Shown here piece after piece: positions 7,558 to 17,435 of a stretch of 64,000 bases of DNA; position 1 is the stretch's first letter; each line of letters begins with the position of its first letter. The notes beneath the pieces are model-generated. The model made no database searches, was not told where the DNA came from, and worked only from the letters and a program-made list of their open reading frames with translations. Made by a program: the position numbers and the translations under genes. This DNA comes from an uncultured Candidatus Melainabacteria bacterium (GTDB lineage Bacteria > Cyanobacteriota > Vampirovibrionia > Gastranaerophilales > Gastranaerophilaceae). Location: assembly GCA_934757245.1 (NCBI GenBank), contig CAKVLH010000009.1, positions 1-64,000 on the forward strand, given 5' to 3'.

Positions 7558-9459
7558 TTATAAGCTATCTGCAACAGAGCCTTCTCCGTCATTAATAATC
7601 TTAGGCGTAATCATAATTACAAGTTCGGTCTTAGATTTTGTAGTAGAAGAAGATCTGAATGCTGTACCAATTATTGGTAAATCACCTAAAACAGGGACTT
7701 TTTTAACTGTTTTCTGTTCGTTTTCTTGAATCAAACCACCTATAGCAAGTGTTTCACCATCTTTTATTCTAACATTTTTTAAATCAAGGTTTCTTCTGCT
7801 CAATAATGTAGCTTGCAAATCTGTACCTGTACCAGTTTCACTTGCAGTTCTTACTTCACCTGCAACAGTTGCATATTCAGGAGTAATATTCAATGTTACG
7901 TAGCCTTCCGGAGAAATAAATGGTGTTAATGACACCTTGATACCTTGGTCGGAACCGATTGTATAAGTTCTTTGAACAGCACCGGTTGTACCACTTGAAC
8001 CTGCAGCTGTTGTAGATAGGAATTCAGATGTTACTTTTTCTACATAATCTTGAGTTAAATCAATAGTAGATTCTTGACCATTTGTAATCAATAATTTCGG
8101 ATTAGCAAGCACTCTTGCTTTTCTGTTTTGAATCAAATAGTTCATTTGCCATGTGATATAAGGGCCTTTTCTATACCATTGTTCATAAGGTACGAATGAA
8201 TCTTTTTCAGAAAGTGTACCGTCTGCATTTGGAATTAACACTTTAACTGGTACGTTTTCTCTTGTACCAGGAGTAGCTTTTCTGCCACCGGTAGTTGTTC
8301 CTTCTGAAGCGTTAAATTTAACACCCCAAGTTGGAGAGTTAATTTCCCAATTATTAGAAAATTCTTTTGAACCTTCTTCAGTTAGCTCAACAATAGAAAG
8401 TTCTAAGTATGCTTGTGGTTGTTTTACATCATTTGTTTTGATGAAGTTTTCAATCATGTGCATTTGAGCTTCGGAACCGCCAATCATCATAACAGTTCCT
8501 CGTTGAGGATAGTATGAAATTGCTAAATTTTGTAAATCAAACGGAGCAACTGATGAACCAGAACCGGCTGCCGATACAGAACAAGCCACAACACCTTCGC
8601 CTAGCTTCAATTCACTACTTCCAGAAGAAGAAGATGATGATGAACTGCTTGCAGCTCCACCTGTCATAATTCCTTCTATACTAGCAGCTCCACCTGTTGT
8701 ACCTGAGCCAGGACTAGCAGGTGCCGCTGGTGCAAATCCGGAACCGTTTGAATCACCACTTTGCGCTCCTCGTGAAGGCAACAACATGTTACAAATCATG
8801 TCTGCCATTTCAGCAGGAGTTGTATGATTTACTGCAAAAGTTTTTGTCAAAGGTTCTCTATCCAATTGATCAATTACCTTTTGAACAATAGCAGCATCTG
8901 AAGGCATACCAAACACGATAATTTCGTTTGTTGCAGCATTAACAGTAGCAGCGTCTACACTTGATAAACCTGCTTTTTTCATACCGAATACATTTTGGTT
9001 TAAGAATGATGCAATTTTTGCAGCACTTACATATTTAACAGGAAAAACCATCATTTCTTGTTTAGAAAAAGCTGCGTTATCAGCATTGTCTTTGGCCAAA
9101 ACGATTAATGTATTGTTTTGTGTATAATAATTTAAACCTGCCACTTGCAAAACAAGATTAAACGCATCATTAATTGGCATGTTAACCAAATCCAATGTTA
9201 CTTTTCCTTCTACAGAAGAGTGAAAAACAATATTCATGCCGGCTTTGTCGGCAAACATTCTCAACACTTGTTTTACATCAGAATCTCTTAAGCTTAATGT
9301 GATTTTATTATTTCTGTTTGTCAATTTAACATCACCAGAAAGAACTGTCGCATTAACATTTGGAGATGAGCTGTAAGTTGAAACCGCAAGACCTGAAGGT
9401 GCCGTAAACGCTAATAATAACGCTGCTGACAGAAGTCTTTGTATATGATTATATCTCAT
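7558..9459 (-). CDS. secretin (GspD/PilQ family)
   Basis: The outer-membrane channel of a type II secretion or type IV pilus system, 633 residues. A signal peptide (about 1-25, ending SGLA) is followed by a secretin/TonB short N-terminal domain (SDVKQVLRMFADKAGMNIVF, near 58-77), N-domains, then a serine- and glycine-rich linker at about 230-285 with nine consecutive serines. The C-terminal secretin beta-domain ends with VPVLGDLPIIGTAFRS. The ATG overlaps the stop of the upstream gene (ATGA), showing coupling. Confidence 0.93.
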   Translation of the reverse strand: MRYNHIQRLLSAALLLAFTAPSGLAVSTYSSSPNVNATVLSGDVKLTNRNNKITLSLRDSDVKQVLRMFADKAGMNIVFHSSVEGKVTLDLVNMPINDAFNLVLQVAGLNYYTQNNTLIVLAKDNADNAAFSKQEMMVFPVKYVSAAKIASFLNQNVFGMKKAGLSSVDAATVNAATNEIIVFGMPSDAAIVQKVIDQLDREPLTKTFAVNHTTPAEMADMICNMLLPSRGAQSGDSNGSGFAPAAPASPGSGTTGGAASIEGIMTGGAASSSSSSSSSGSSELKLGEGVVACSVSAAGSGSSVAPFDLQNLAISYYPQRGTVMMIGGSEAQMHMIENFIKTNDVKQPQAYLELSIVELTEEGSKEFSNNWEINSPTWGVKFNASEGTTTGGRKATPGTRENVPVKVLIPNADGTLSEKDSFVPYEQWYRKGPYITWQMNYLIQNRKARVLANPKLLITNGQESTIDLTQDYVEKVTSEFLSTTAAGSSGTTGAVQRTYTIGSDQGIKVSLTPFISPEGYVTLNITPEYATVAGEVRTASETGTGTDLQATLLSRRNLDLKNVRIKDGETLAIGGLIQENEQKTVKKVPVLGDLPIIGTAFRSSSTTKSKTELVIMITPKIINDGEGSVADSL

Positions 9460-10121
9460 CGTCTTTCCCCTCCGAATTTTTTACTTAAATTTGAAACGTC
9501 ATTATGATTTACTGACCCTTCGGTTAAAATTTCACCGATACCGGCGCAATAAGTATTGTTACCTAATTTAACGGTAACACTATTTTGTGTTATATTAAGT
9601 ACCTTGTATTTGTTTACTGTATCACCTTTTTTAACAAGGTAATCGTTGCCTTCAATATTCAAAATAGCAGAAGGACTAAATTTATCATACAAAATACCTG
9701 AAACTATTGTATCCATAACTCTTGCCGCATCAGAATTTTCATTAACAACTTCCGGTGGTGCGACAAGATCATAAGTCGGAACATCACTTACAGAATTCCC
9801 GCCAATATCTCTGTATGGTAAAAATGGGTTAGCTTTTACTGTTCCGGTCGGAATAGAAATTAAATTCTTTTTTGCTGAAGTTGCAGCTACAGGAGATGAA
9901 GCAAGTGAAATTAAATCAACATCCTGCAAATCATTAGAGTGCATTTTCTTTAATGCTATTCCACCGAACAATATTGACAAAGTAAGACACAATGCCAAAA
10001 CGGTTAAAGCAACCTTTTTAGGAGCTTTAGGACATTTTCTGAAAGTTTTTGAGATTAACTCATCTGCGGTTAATCCCGAAATATCAACTTTCTGTTCTTT
10101 TCTTCTTAAATATTTGCGCAT
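9456..10121 (-). CDS. GspC/PilP-like inner-membrane connector
   Basis: Probably a bitopic inner-membrane protein linking the platform to the secretin. The 221 residues start with a cytoplasmic tail and a single transmembrane helix at about 37-58. A Pro-rich linker follows (ANPFLPY, APPEVV), then a periplasmic homology-region-like domain (GILYDKFSPSAILNIEGNDY and VKKGDTVNKYKVLNI), which resembles PilP and GspC. It is the first gene of the operon, directly before the secretin, as PilP is in many pilus operons. PilM/N/O and pilin genes are not in this window. GspC and PilP cannot be separated here. Confidence 0.75.
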   Translation of the reverse strand: MRKYLRRKEQKVDISGLTADELISKTFRKCPKAPKKVALTVLALCLTLSILFGGIALKKMHSNDLQDVDLISLASSPVAATSAKKNLISIPTGTVKANPFLPYRDIGGNSVSDVPTYDLVAPPEVVNENSDAARVMDTIVSGILYDKFSPSAILNIEGNDYLVKKGDTVNKYKVLNITQNSVTVKLGNNTYCAGIGEILTEGSVNHNDVSNLSKKFGGERR

Positions 10122-10361
10122 ATCTTTATTTTACTTCTAACTACTAAATTGCTCTCTTAATACTGTATCAAAAGTCCGTAGCATTTAAATCCTATATTTA
10201 TACTATTCCAGTCAAATTTACGTTTATATTATAAATACTACCATACCAACCTGTTTAAATCATAACATACCATTTATAATAATGCAATTACTTAACATTT
10301 TTGTCGTTGGAACTGTAAACATAAAATTAACGATTAAATCTTATTGGTTCAAATTGGCAAT
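10122..10361. other. intergenic stretch upstream of the secretion operon
   Basis: This is AT-rich sequence between the first secretion gene and the tRNA-Gly terminator. It must contain the minus-strand operon promoter, but no element close to consensus stands out to me. Confidence 0.5.
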
Positions 10362-10387
10362 AAAAAAAGCCCCTCTTAATAGGACTT
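10362..10387 (-). terminator. intrinsic terminator of tRNA-Gly
   Basis: On the minus strand AAGTCCT and AGGGGCTT form a 7-pair stem including G-U, followed by a run of T (10362-10368). It lies about 20 bases after the tRNA 3' end. Confidence 0.8.
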
Positions 10388-10406
10388 TAAACTTCTTTTA
10401 TTAAAA

Positions 10407-10481
10407 TGGAGCGGGAGACGAGGCTCGAACTCGCGACATCCTCCTTGGCAAGGAGGCATTCTACCACTGAATTACCCCCGC
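10407..10481 (-). tRNA. tRNA-Gly (GCC)
   Basis: A complete cloverleaf is visible. The acceptor is GCGGGGG/CTCCCGC with one G-U, the anticodon loop is TTGCCAA, and the T-loop is GTTCGAGC. CCA is encoded at 10407-10409. Confidence 0.97.
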
Positions 10482-10527
10482 TCGGTATATTATTATCATA
10501 CATGCTAACATTTTAATGTCAAGAGTT

Positions 10528-11157
10528 TTATTTATTTAATCTTTCAAGCGGGTTTTTATCACCCTTTGCAGGCAAAAAACGAATATCAAGAAGCTTGAAA
10601 TCAGTAACTTTGCCGAGTTTATTTCTAACAACTTCAAATTTGGTATGCAGAATTTGTGGAATACCATTTTCATCTTTGATTTGTTTTGCATCATTCTTTA
10701 CATATGCCAATCCATTATTATTATACAAATGAAGTGCTTGTAATGTTTCGTACGAATAAGGAAAATTCAAAAATTCTTTAGCCCTGCTTTTTTCACGTCC
10801 AATATTTTTTGCCAATGTTTCCTCAAAGTCTTTAACATCTGCACCAGATATAATATAAGATGCCGGTTCAAATGCTTGGCCATATTTAGCAACACGATTA
10901 TAAAAAGAACGCACAAGTGGTTCTTTTAGATAATCGGCATCATTTGCCTTAATATAATTTTGTATTGGTTTGGCAATTTTAGCTGTAGGTGTTTTATCAT
11001 ACCTTGTCTTATTGAGCGCCCTTACTAATTTACCTTGCAACTTTCTTATAGTATCAAGGTTCGCCACAGGAGCAAAACTGCCGTTTGTTTCAGCTACCCA
11101 GTGAACGACCGGATAAGTTGCTTTAAAATTTGGTTGCTGAAGAGTCTGTATTTGCAT
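10528..11157 (-). CDS. uncharacterised protein with N-terminal NFKA motif (209 aa)
   Basis: I recognise no enzyme family. The N terminus MQIQTLQQPNFKATYP carries a short F-K-A element like that of the next gene (SVQFKALPV) and of the calpain-like protein at 25071 (NIPFRAA). The rest is a basic, mixed helical and strand protein without a signal peptide or membrane segment. The C-terminal part (ILHTKFEVVRNKLGKVTDFKLLDIRFLP) is probably a small beta sheet. It sits 19 bases downstream of the 412-residue gene on the same strand, likely as a pair. Confidence 0.7.
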   Translation of the reverse strand: MQIQTLQQPNFKATYPVVHWVAETNGSFAPVANLDTIRKLQGKLVRALNKTRYDKTPTAKIAKPIQNYIKANDADYLKEPLVRSFYNRVAKYGQAFEPASYIISGADVKDFEETLAKNIGREKSRAKEFLNFPYSYETLQALHLYNNNGLAYVKNDAKQIKDENGIPQILHTKFEVVRNKLGKVTDFKLLDIRFLPAKGDKNPLERLNK

Positions 11158-11176
11158 ATTTCACACCTTTCTTAAG

Positions 11177-12415
11177 TTAATTGAAGTTCATTCTTATTTT
11201 ATTCATCAAATTAGAAATTTGCATAAGCATTTTTTTCGTATGAGATAGATTTTTCATCGGATTTACACGCATTACACTTACAAAATTGCTATTTAAATAA
11301 AATGGATTTTCAATATTTTGCTTCAATACTTCAATACGTTCATTTGGAGCAGTTTGATTGATTATATTAAATGCATTTTTATGAAATATGTTCAACTGCT
11401 TTGTTGGCATATTTGCTAATATTTCATTCAACTCTGCAATACTAACCGATGTTGAAATATTATCCAATGTCTTTTCAATAAATTTTCTTGCATTTTTATC
11501 ATTATCAATTGTTGAATATAATTTTTGTAATTCTTCTAAATTAAATGTTTGTTTTGAAACCTTTAAATGCATGAGTTTTTGATTCATATCATAATTAAGC
11601 AACTTTGTTCTCAATGCTACATTATCACTATTTAAAGTTTTTAAAATTTGAAGCAAATATTTATCATTATTATTATCTAAGACATTCTGCTTATCTAACA
11701 TCGTTTTTGATTCAAAATTTTCCATAAACGAATGAGCATAAGGAGTGTAAAGTTTTAAATAAACTTCTTTATTCAAAATCTCTGTACCATCTAAATAAAA
11801 TTCATTTTTTATATTTTCTTCTTGCAACTTTTTGTCATAAAACTTGGAATCAAAAGTTTTATTTTTAAACTCTTTATCTAATTGTTCTACCGCCTTAGAA
11901 TTATCTTTATTAAGAATAAGGTATGATTTTATTCCTTTAAAATTACGAACATAATCTCTTGAATATTCCGATTCTAATAATTCTCGAACCAAAGTATTTC
12001 CTTTTGGCTTCTTTAATTCAAAGATTTCTTCATTTACTTTTTGAGCGAACTTTAAGCGTTTAGAATTATTTTTGGAAGCATCAAATATTCTCGACATTTC
12101 TTCTAAAGAATCAGAAAAATGTTTTACGATATATCTATGAATGTTCTTTGGATTTTTGATAGTTGTAAAAATGTGCTCAACAAGCGATGATTCTTCTTTC
12201 TCACTTGGCTTTCGATAAAAATTATTAGCATTGTAAATATCCGTCAATATTGATAGAAAATCTAATCGTTTTTTACTTTTGTCTTTTGTTAAACTAACAA
12301 TATCACCAACGTCTTTATTAAGAATCTCTGCTGTTATTATTTGAAATGGCTTTGCTTTATTTGCTTTTACGGGTAAAGCTTTAAATTGTACACTGTCTAT
12401 TCTAAAATTTGTCAT
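11177..12415 (-). CDS. uncharacterised helical protein with N-terminal QFKA motif (412 aa)
   Basis: I do not recognise this protein. It is Lys- and Asn-rich and almost entirely predicted helix, with no cysteine pairs, Walker motifs or membrane segments. The start MTNFRIDSVQFKALPVK carries the same N-terminal F-K-A element as its neighbour. The length and repeated leucine/asparagine helices suggest a scaffold or helical-repeat protein rather than an enzyme. It lies 62 bases after the end of nuoN on the same strand, so read-through from the nuo operon is possible. Confidence 0.7.
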   Translation of the reverse strand: MTNFRIDSVQFKALPVKANKAKPFQIITAEILNKDVGDIVSLTKDKSKKRLDFLSILTDIYNANNFYRKPSEKEESSLVEHIFTTIKNPKNIHRYIVKHFSDSLEEMSRIFDASKNNSKRLKFAQKVNEEIFELKKPKGNTLVRELLESEYSRDYVRNFKGIKSYLILNKDNSKAVEQLDKEFKNKTFDSKFYDKKLQEENIKNEFYLDGTEILNKEVYLKLYTPYAHSFMENFESKTMLDKQNVLDNNNDKYLLQILKTLNSDNVALRTKLLNYDMNQKLMHLKVSKQTFNLEELQKLYSTIDNDKNARKFIEKTLDNISTSVSIAELNEILANMPTKQLNIFHKNAFNIINQTAPNERIEVLKQNIENPFYLNSNFVSVMRVNPMKNLSHTKKMLMQISNLMNKIRMNFN

Positions 12416-12477
12416 AATATAAAACCCTTTTTTAGCTTTTTTAATAACAAAACCCCTAAAAATATTTTTTGCTAGTC

Positions 12478-13911
12478 CTAGATATTATACGCAATAAATC
12501 TACACAATTCAATAATCTTTTCTGGGTAAATTCCAACAAGCATAGTAACTACAGTTGTTACAACAAGTACAAATTTTTGAGAAAAATTCGCATTCAGAAT
12601 TGGAACAAGAGTATTTTTGTCGCATTCTGCAAATAAAGGTAGAAGAATTTTTAAATAATAATAAAGAGCAACAACCGTTAGTAATAATAGTGCAAGCAAA
12701 AATGGTACAAATATCAATCCCGAATTTGCAATAGCTGTAAATAAATAGATTTTTGCAATAAAACCTGATGTAATCGGAATTCCGGCTAAAGCTAAAATAG
12801 AAACTGCGTAAGCGCCGGTTAAGCCGTGATTTTTGTAAAAAATTCCTTTAAAATCTTCAACGTTCATTGAATTTTTGTCGTTATAGATATTTAAAAATGC
12901 AAAAGCTGAAATATTCATAAGTACGTAACATAAAAGATAAAAAATTACTGTTGATAAATTATAAACAGATACAAGACTTGCTGCTAAAAGTGCATAAGAT
13001 GAATTTGCAGACGCTGAACACGCCAAAATAACTTTAACATTTTTTTCTCTGATAGCGTAAGTATTCGCCCAAAGAGCAGTTATTAAAGATATTATTGCAA
13101 CCGCAAAAGTTAGTTCAAAGCTGTTGCTCAAAGGGAAAACTAAAAGTCTGCATAAGATTCCAAAGATTGCAAGTTTTGGAATTGTTGATAAAAATGTTAA
13201 AATTGAAGTTTCTGTACCTTTATAAACATCAATAATCCAGTTTGCAAACGGAAAGATTGCGAGTTTTGAAATCAGACCAAAAACTATCATAATAGCAGAT
13301 ATTGAATACATTATTGATGGTTCTTGATTTGCTATAACTTCATAGATTTTTGTAAGATTCAAAGAGCCTGTAATTCCGTATAAATATGAAACCCCGAATA
13401 AAAATATACCACTTGAAATAGCAGAGGTTAATAAATACTTAAAACTTGCTTCTTTTGAATAGTAGCCTTTTGATGATGCAATCAAAAAATATGTAGAAAA
13501 ACTCATTAATTCAACGGACACAAAAAGCGTCAAAAAATCGTTTGCTGAAACTATATTCATAGCCGCGAAAATTGCAGTTAAAAGTATTGCATGAAAAGTA
13601 TATGCGTGTCGTTTCATTGTTTTAACAAGGTTTTTTGTTAAAAGTGCCGTAAAAAATCCGCATAATAAAATTGCAAAATCAAATAACAAAGTGTAACTGT
13701 CTGACATTAAAGAATTGCGAAATGCAAAATATTGAGGTTCTGTTTGCACCGTTGACAGAAAGACAATACTTAATGAAATTCCTATGATTGAAATTAAACG
13801 CGCAAATCTGAATTGTCTTGGTGAAATACACGTAGATAAAATCAGTTGAAGAATTATAAAAAATCCTAAGCAAGTTTGTGGAAGAAGTACATTAAATATA
13901 TCGTTTAGCAT
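12478..13911 (-). CDS. nuoN: complex I subunit N
   Basis: An antiporter-like membrane subunit of NADH dehydrogenase-type complex I; one of three proton-pumping subunits. Its 477 residues form about 13-14 hydrophobic helices. The family core is visible in MSFSTYFLIASSKGYYSKEASFKYLLTSA, with the charged TM5 region, and in SKLAIFPFANWIIDVYKG, which carries the conserved lysine in TM7. It is the last gene of an eleven-gene operon and follows nuoM by 13 bases. Confidence 0.93.
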   Translation of the reverse strand: MLNDIFNVLLPQTCLGFFIILQLILSTCISPRQFRFARLISIIGISLSIVFLSTVQTEPQYFAFRNSLMSDSYTLLFDFAILLCGFFTALLTKNLVKTMKRHAYTFHAILLTAIFAAMNIVSANDFLTLFVSVELMSFSTYFLIASSKGYYSKEASFKYLLTSAISSGIFLFGVSYLYGITGSLNLTKIYEVIANQEPSIMYSISAIMIVFGLISKLAIFPFANWIIDVYKGTETSILTFLSTIPKLAIFGILCRLLVFPLSNSFELTFAVAIISLITALWANTYAIREKNVKVILACSASANSSYALLAASLVSVYNLSTVIFYLLCYVLMNISAFAFLNIYNDKNSMNVEDFKGIFYKNHGLTGAYAVSILALAGIPITSGFIAKIYLFTAIANSGLIFVPFLLALLLLTVVALYYYLKILLPLFAECDKNTLVPILNANFSQKFVLVVTTVVTMLVGIYPEKIIELCRFIAYNI

Positions 13912-13924
13912 TGTTGTGCACTCC

Positions 13925-15415
13925 TTATCCTATCATTCCCAAGATTGCGTTCGGATACAAACCGAAAATTACCAAGCCTGCAAGAATTGCAGCAAGTACC
14001 AGAAACTCGTGAACTGATATGTCATTGATTTTTTCGTATTCAGGTTTAAGTTCTGCAAAAAATCCTCTGTGCAAGAATTTTAGCATGTAACAAGAGCTTA
14101 AAATTAACAACGGCAATGAAAAGACAGCAGAGAATTTTAAAACTTCACTTAGGTCAGAATTCATCGCACCGATTATTGTTAAAATCTCACTTACAAACGG
14201 TGCAAACGCAGGAACTCCAATTGAAGCCAAAACAATTAGTGTTGCAAAACCGAACAAACGTGGCATAACGGTTGCAATACCACCTAGAGTATTGATATCT
14301 CTATTTTTAAATCTTAGATATACGATTCCTGCAATCATAAACAGACCGCAAGTCACCAGTGCGTGAGCCACCATGTGGAAAACTGATGCTGAAAGTCCGA
14401 TTTTATCAAAAGCACATAGTCCTAATAGAATTAAGCCCATATTGGAAATACTTGAATAAGCAACGATACGTTTGATATCGGTCTGAGCATAAGCAATAAA
14501 TGCTGTATAGATTATATTTATAAGAGCAAAAATTGCCAACGCAGGTGCAAGCCAATGAAAAGATACAGGCATGGTTTCATAATTAAATCTATAAATGCCA
14601 TACGCACCGGTTTTAAGTAGAATACCTGCTAAAATCATGCTGACAGGAGTTGGCGCATTTGTATGTGCATCAGGCAACCAAGTATGCAAAGGAACAATCG
14701 GAAGTTTTACGCCAAAACCTATGAGAAGGCAAATGGCGATTAAATTCTGAATATAATCAGGAATGGCAGAGTCTACAATATCCGCAAAATTTGCAGATAA
14801 AATTCCGTTGGCAATAAAGTTATAATAATGCAAAAGCAGAATGCCTAAAAGCATAATCATACTTCCTAAAAACGTAAATAAAACATATTTTACGGCTGAT
14901 TTTTTTGCTTTCTCCTGTTGAGTTTCGTCTTCTTCTCTCCATTTTCCACCAATTAAAAAATATGCAGGAATAAGTTCTAATTCCCAGAACAAGAAGAATA
15001 CGAACATATCAGACGCGGTAAAAATACCAAGAATTGATGACATTAAAAGTAAAAGCATTGAGTAATAAAACTTGTGGCTTTTTCTTATATTTAATTTGCT
15101 TGCAAAGGCTGCAAGTAAAAATACAAACGAAGTTAAAACAGTTAAAATCATTGATACAGAATCAATCTGAAACGCAAATTTAACTCCTATTGATTGCACC
15201 CAATCAAGTCCGAAGAAATGAATTTCACTTGTATATGGATTAGCCGAATCAAAACATGCCAGCATTAAAACCGAATACAAAAAGTGGAATAAGCATACGC
15301 CTTTTGTGAAACGGCGCACAACTATTTCATTTTTTGTAAACAAAGGCGATATCACAAATAGTGATACTATAAGTGGCATGAATATTAAAAATGGTATTGA
15401 TAAAAATATGTTCAT
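13925..15415 (-). CDS. nuoM: complex I subunit M
   Basis: The second antiporter-like proton-pumping subunit, 496 residues. FFLFWELELIPAYFLIGGKW contains the essential TM5 glutamate. GVKLPIVPLHTWLPDAHTNAPTPVSMILAGILLKTGAYG is the signature loop of the family, with its conserved lysine and histidine. It is separated from nuoL by 182 bases that contain a dispersed repeat, the widest gap in the operon. Confidence 0.95.
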   Translation of the reverse strand: MNIFLSIPFLIFMPLIVSLFVISPLFTKNEIVVRRFTKGVCLFHFLYSVLMLACFDSANPYTSEIHFFGLDWVQSIGVKFAFQIDSVSMILTVLTSFVFLLAAFASKLNIRKSHKFYYSMLLLLMSSILGIFTASDMFVFFLFWELELIPAYFLIGGKWREEDETQQEKAKKSAVKYVLFTFLGSMIMLLGILLLHYYNFIANGILSANFADIVDSAIPDYIQNLIAICLLIGFGVKLPIVPLHTWLPDAHTNAPTPVSMILAGILLKTGAYGIYRFNYETMPVSFHWLAPALAIFALINIIYTAFIAYAQTDIKRIVAYSSISNMGLILLGLCAFDKIGLSASVFHMVAHALVTCGLFMIAGIVYLRFKNRDINTLGGIATVMPRLFGFATLIVLASIGVPAFAPFVSEILTIIGAMNSDLSEVLKFSAVFSLPLLILSSCYMLKFLHRGFFAELKPEYEKINDISVHEFLVLAAILAGLVIFGLYPNAILGMIG

Positions 15416-15419
15416 CGTT

Positions 15420-15607
15420 TTCTCCGTTGTATTGTTTTATTTTGTCATCCCCGCCTCTTAAGGGAAGGGAAACAGTTCTTCTTGAGCTTGAGCGAAAGTT
15501 AGAACTGTAAGGGTGGGGTTTGTCGCGTGGTAAAGAGTTGTTACCCCACCCCGAAATCAAAGATTTCGACCCTTCCTCAAGGGGAGGGTAAACCGAGCTA
15601 CCCACCC
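15420..15607. repeat. dispersed repeat (R2-related) between nuoL and nuoM
   Basis: Imperfect inverted repeats are visible, including AACAGTTCTTCTTGAGCTTGAG...GTTAGAACTGTAAGGG and CCTTCCTCAAGGGGAGGG. Open frames crossing it are repeat-derived and have no ribosome binding site. I see no gene here. Confidence 0.6.
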
Positions 15608-17424
15608 CCCATTTGGCTAAGCACCCATTTATACGTTACAAGTACAAATGTTATTACTATTGTAACTAAAATAAACGCATACGCATTATACGTTTGTACA
15701 TTTCCGCTCTGTAAAATTGAATCTGTTTCAGAAATCTTTTTAGAGCCGTTCGCGACGATGTTTACAACGCCGTTCATTATGTATGTTTCAACAAAATCAG
15801 AAACCTTAACGCCAAACTTTAAAACTGTACCAAAAAGTTTGTAATTACTTAAAATTCTTACATCAACGAAGTCGCAAGCTAAAGCAATTTTTTCATAAAC
15901 AAAACTTAAAATATTATTATAAAATTTTTCTAAATTTTTTGGTGTTTCATTTATTTTTGTAAGCCAATTTTTCATATAACAAATATAAACAACAACCCAG
16001 CCTGCAAGTGCTGTATAAAAAGGTTCTGCAATTTTGTATTCGCTATGACGTCTTATAAAGAAATAAAATGCGATATTTAAAATAAATAATATAGCAATCG
16101 GTAAATATTCTGCCCAATCAATTTTGTTTTCAAGTTTTTCATTTTGAATCATTAAAACAGAAATTCTCATTATGTAAAAAGCCGTTACAAATGAAATTAT
16201 ACAAAATAGAATTGCTTCAAATCCGCTTAATGAAGCAAAAATAACTTCTTTAGCAATCATGCCTGAGAAAATTAAACCTGACAAACTAAGCGCCCCTAGT
16301 AAGAATGTTACATAGCCAACATAACTGTTTTTTGTATCTAACGCTAAGAATAACATTGATTTTATTAATGCGTGTGCAACTAAAAATACAACTGCAACTT
16401 TTATGTTTTGCGTACCTACAGCCAAAAACATTAAGCCTAAATTTGCAGAAGTTGAATACGCAAGAACTTTTTTAGGATGAGTTTCAATAGAAGCTAAAAC
16501 TGAACAAATTAGTGCGGTTAGAAGTCCTAAGCTCATAATAAATATTAATAAATTATTATCTAAGCTAAAGAACGGTAACATTCTTATTAGTAAATAAACA
16601 CCTGCTACAACCATTGTAGCTGAGTGTAAAAGCGCACTTACGGGAAGCTTTGCTTCCATTGCATCTTGTAACCATGTATAAAATGGGAATTGAGCAGATT
16701 TTACAGCAGCACCGATTATGAATAAACCACAAATTACGTAAAACATTGGCGTAGAAGTGTATGCACATAAAAGCGTAGAAATAGCATTCATATCTTCAAA
16801 CGATAAAGTTGTAAAAGAAGAGTTTCCGGCGTAATTATACATAAAATAAGAAACCGAAATTATGCCTGCTATTAAGGCTGTATCACCGATTCTATTCATT
16901 AGAAATACTCGTTTAGAAGCATTTGATTTTTCTTTTTTCTTGTAATCAAAGCCAATAAGCAAATAAGACATCACTCCGACAAGTTCCCAAAAGAAATACA
17001 TTTGGAAAAGGTTTGGGCTGAATAAAAGTCCTGCCATTGTGAAATTAAATAAATTCAGGTACGCAAAAAATCTGTAATTTTTTGCTTCGTTTTTCATATA
17101 AGAAATTGAAAACGCTTGCACCAAAAAGCTTATAACAAACAAACAAAGAGCTATTATAAGTGATAATTTATCTATATGTACTCCGCAAGTAATCATAAAA
17201 TTATTTATTTTTATAAACGAAAAACTTTGTTCAATTGTTTCTTCGAATTTAAGCAAACTTGTTGAGCATAAAAGCGCACCTAAAAACGATGACAAAAGTG
17301 TCAATGTATAAATAATTCTTTTATTTACATAAACAGAGAAAAATCGTCCGCCCATTATGATTAAAAATATCCAGAGTGGGAGAAGTAGAATTAGGTAGGT
17401 ATTGTCGAGTATTATGTTTGGCAT
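15598..17424 (-). CDS. nuoL: complex I subunit L
   Basis: The distal antiporter-like subunit that carries the long lateral helix, 608 residues. QMYFFWELVGVMSYLLIGFDYKKKEKSNASKRVFLMNRIGD is the TM5 region. KSAQFPFYTWLQDAMEAKLPVSALLHSATMVVAGVYLL is the classical signature. The C-terminal 150 residues include the amphipathic lateral helix and a last anchor helix (about 575-600). The frame extends slightly into the repeat that separates it from nuoM. Confidence 0.95.
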   Translation of the reverse strand: MPNIILDNTYLILLLPLWIFLIIMGGRFFSVYVNKRIIYTLTLLSSFLGALLCSTSLLKFEETIEQSFSFIKINNFMITCGVHIDKLSLIIALCLFVISFLVQAFSISYMKNEAKNYRFFAYLNLFNFTMAGLLFSPNLFQMYFFWELVGVMSYLLIGFDYKKKEKSNASKRVFLMNRIGDTALIAGIISVSYFMYNYAGNSSFTTLSFEDMNAISTLLCAYTSTPMFYVICGLFIIGAAVKSAQFPFYTWLQDAMEAKLPVSALLHSATMVVAGVYLLIRMLPFFSLDNNLLIFIMSLGLLTALICSVLASIETHPKKVLAYSTSANLGLMFLAVGTQNIKVAVVFLVAHALIKSMLFLALDTKNSYVGYVTFLLGALSLSGLIFSGMIAKEVIFASLSGFEAILFCIISFVTAFYIMRISVLMIQNEKLENKIDWAEYLPIAILFILNIAFYFFIRRHSEYKIAEPFYTALAGWVVVYICYMKNWLTKINETPKNLEKFYNNILSFVYEKIALACDFVDVRILSNYKLFGTVLKFGVKVSDFVETYIMNGVVNIVANGSKKISETDSILQSGNVQTYNAYAFILVTIVITFVLVTYKWVLSQMGGG

Positions 17425-17435
17425 GGTTTTTGGAG

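Noticed and set aside
15327-15844. Reading frames crossing the nuoL-nuoM gap on both strands
   Set aside because: They overlap the ends of nuoM and nuoL antisense or out of frame and run through repeat sequence.
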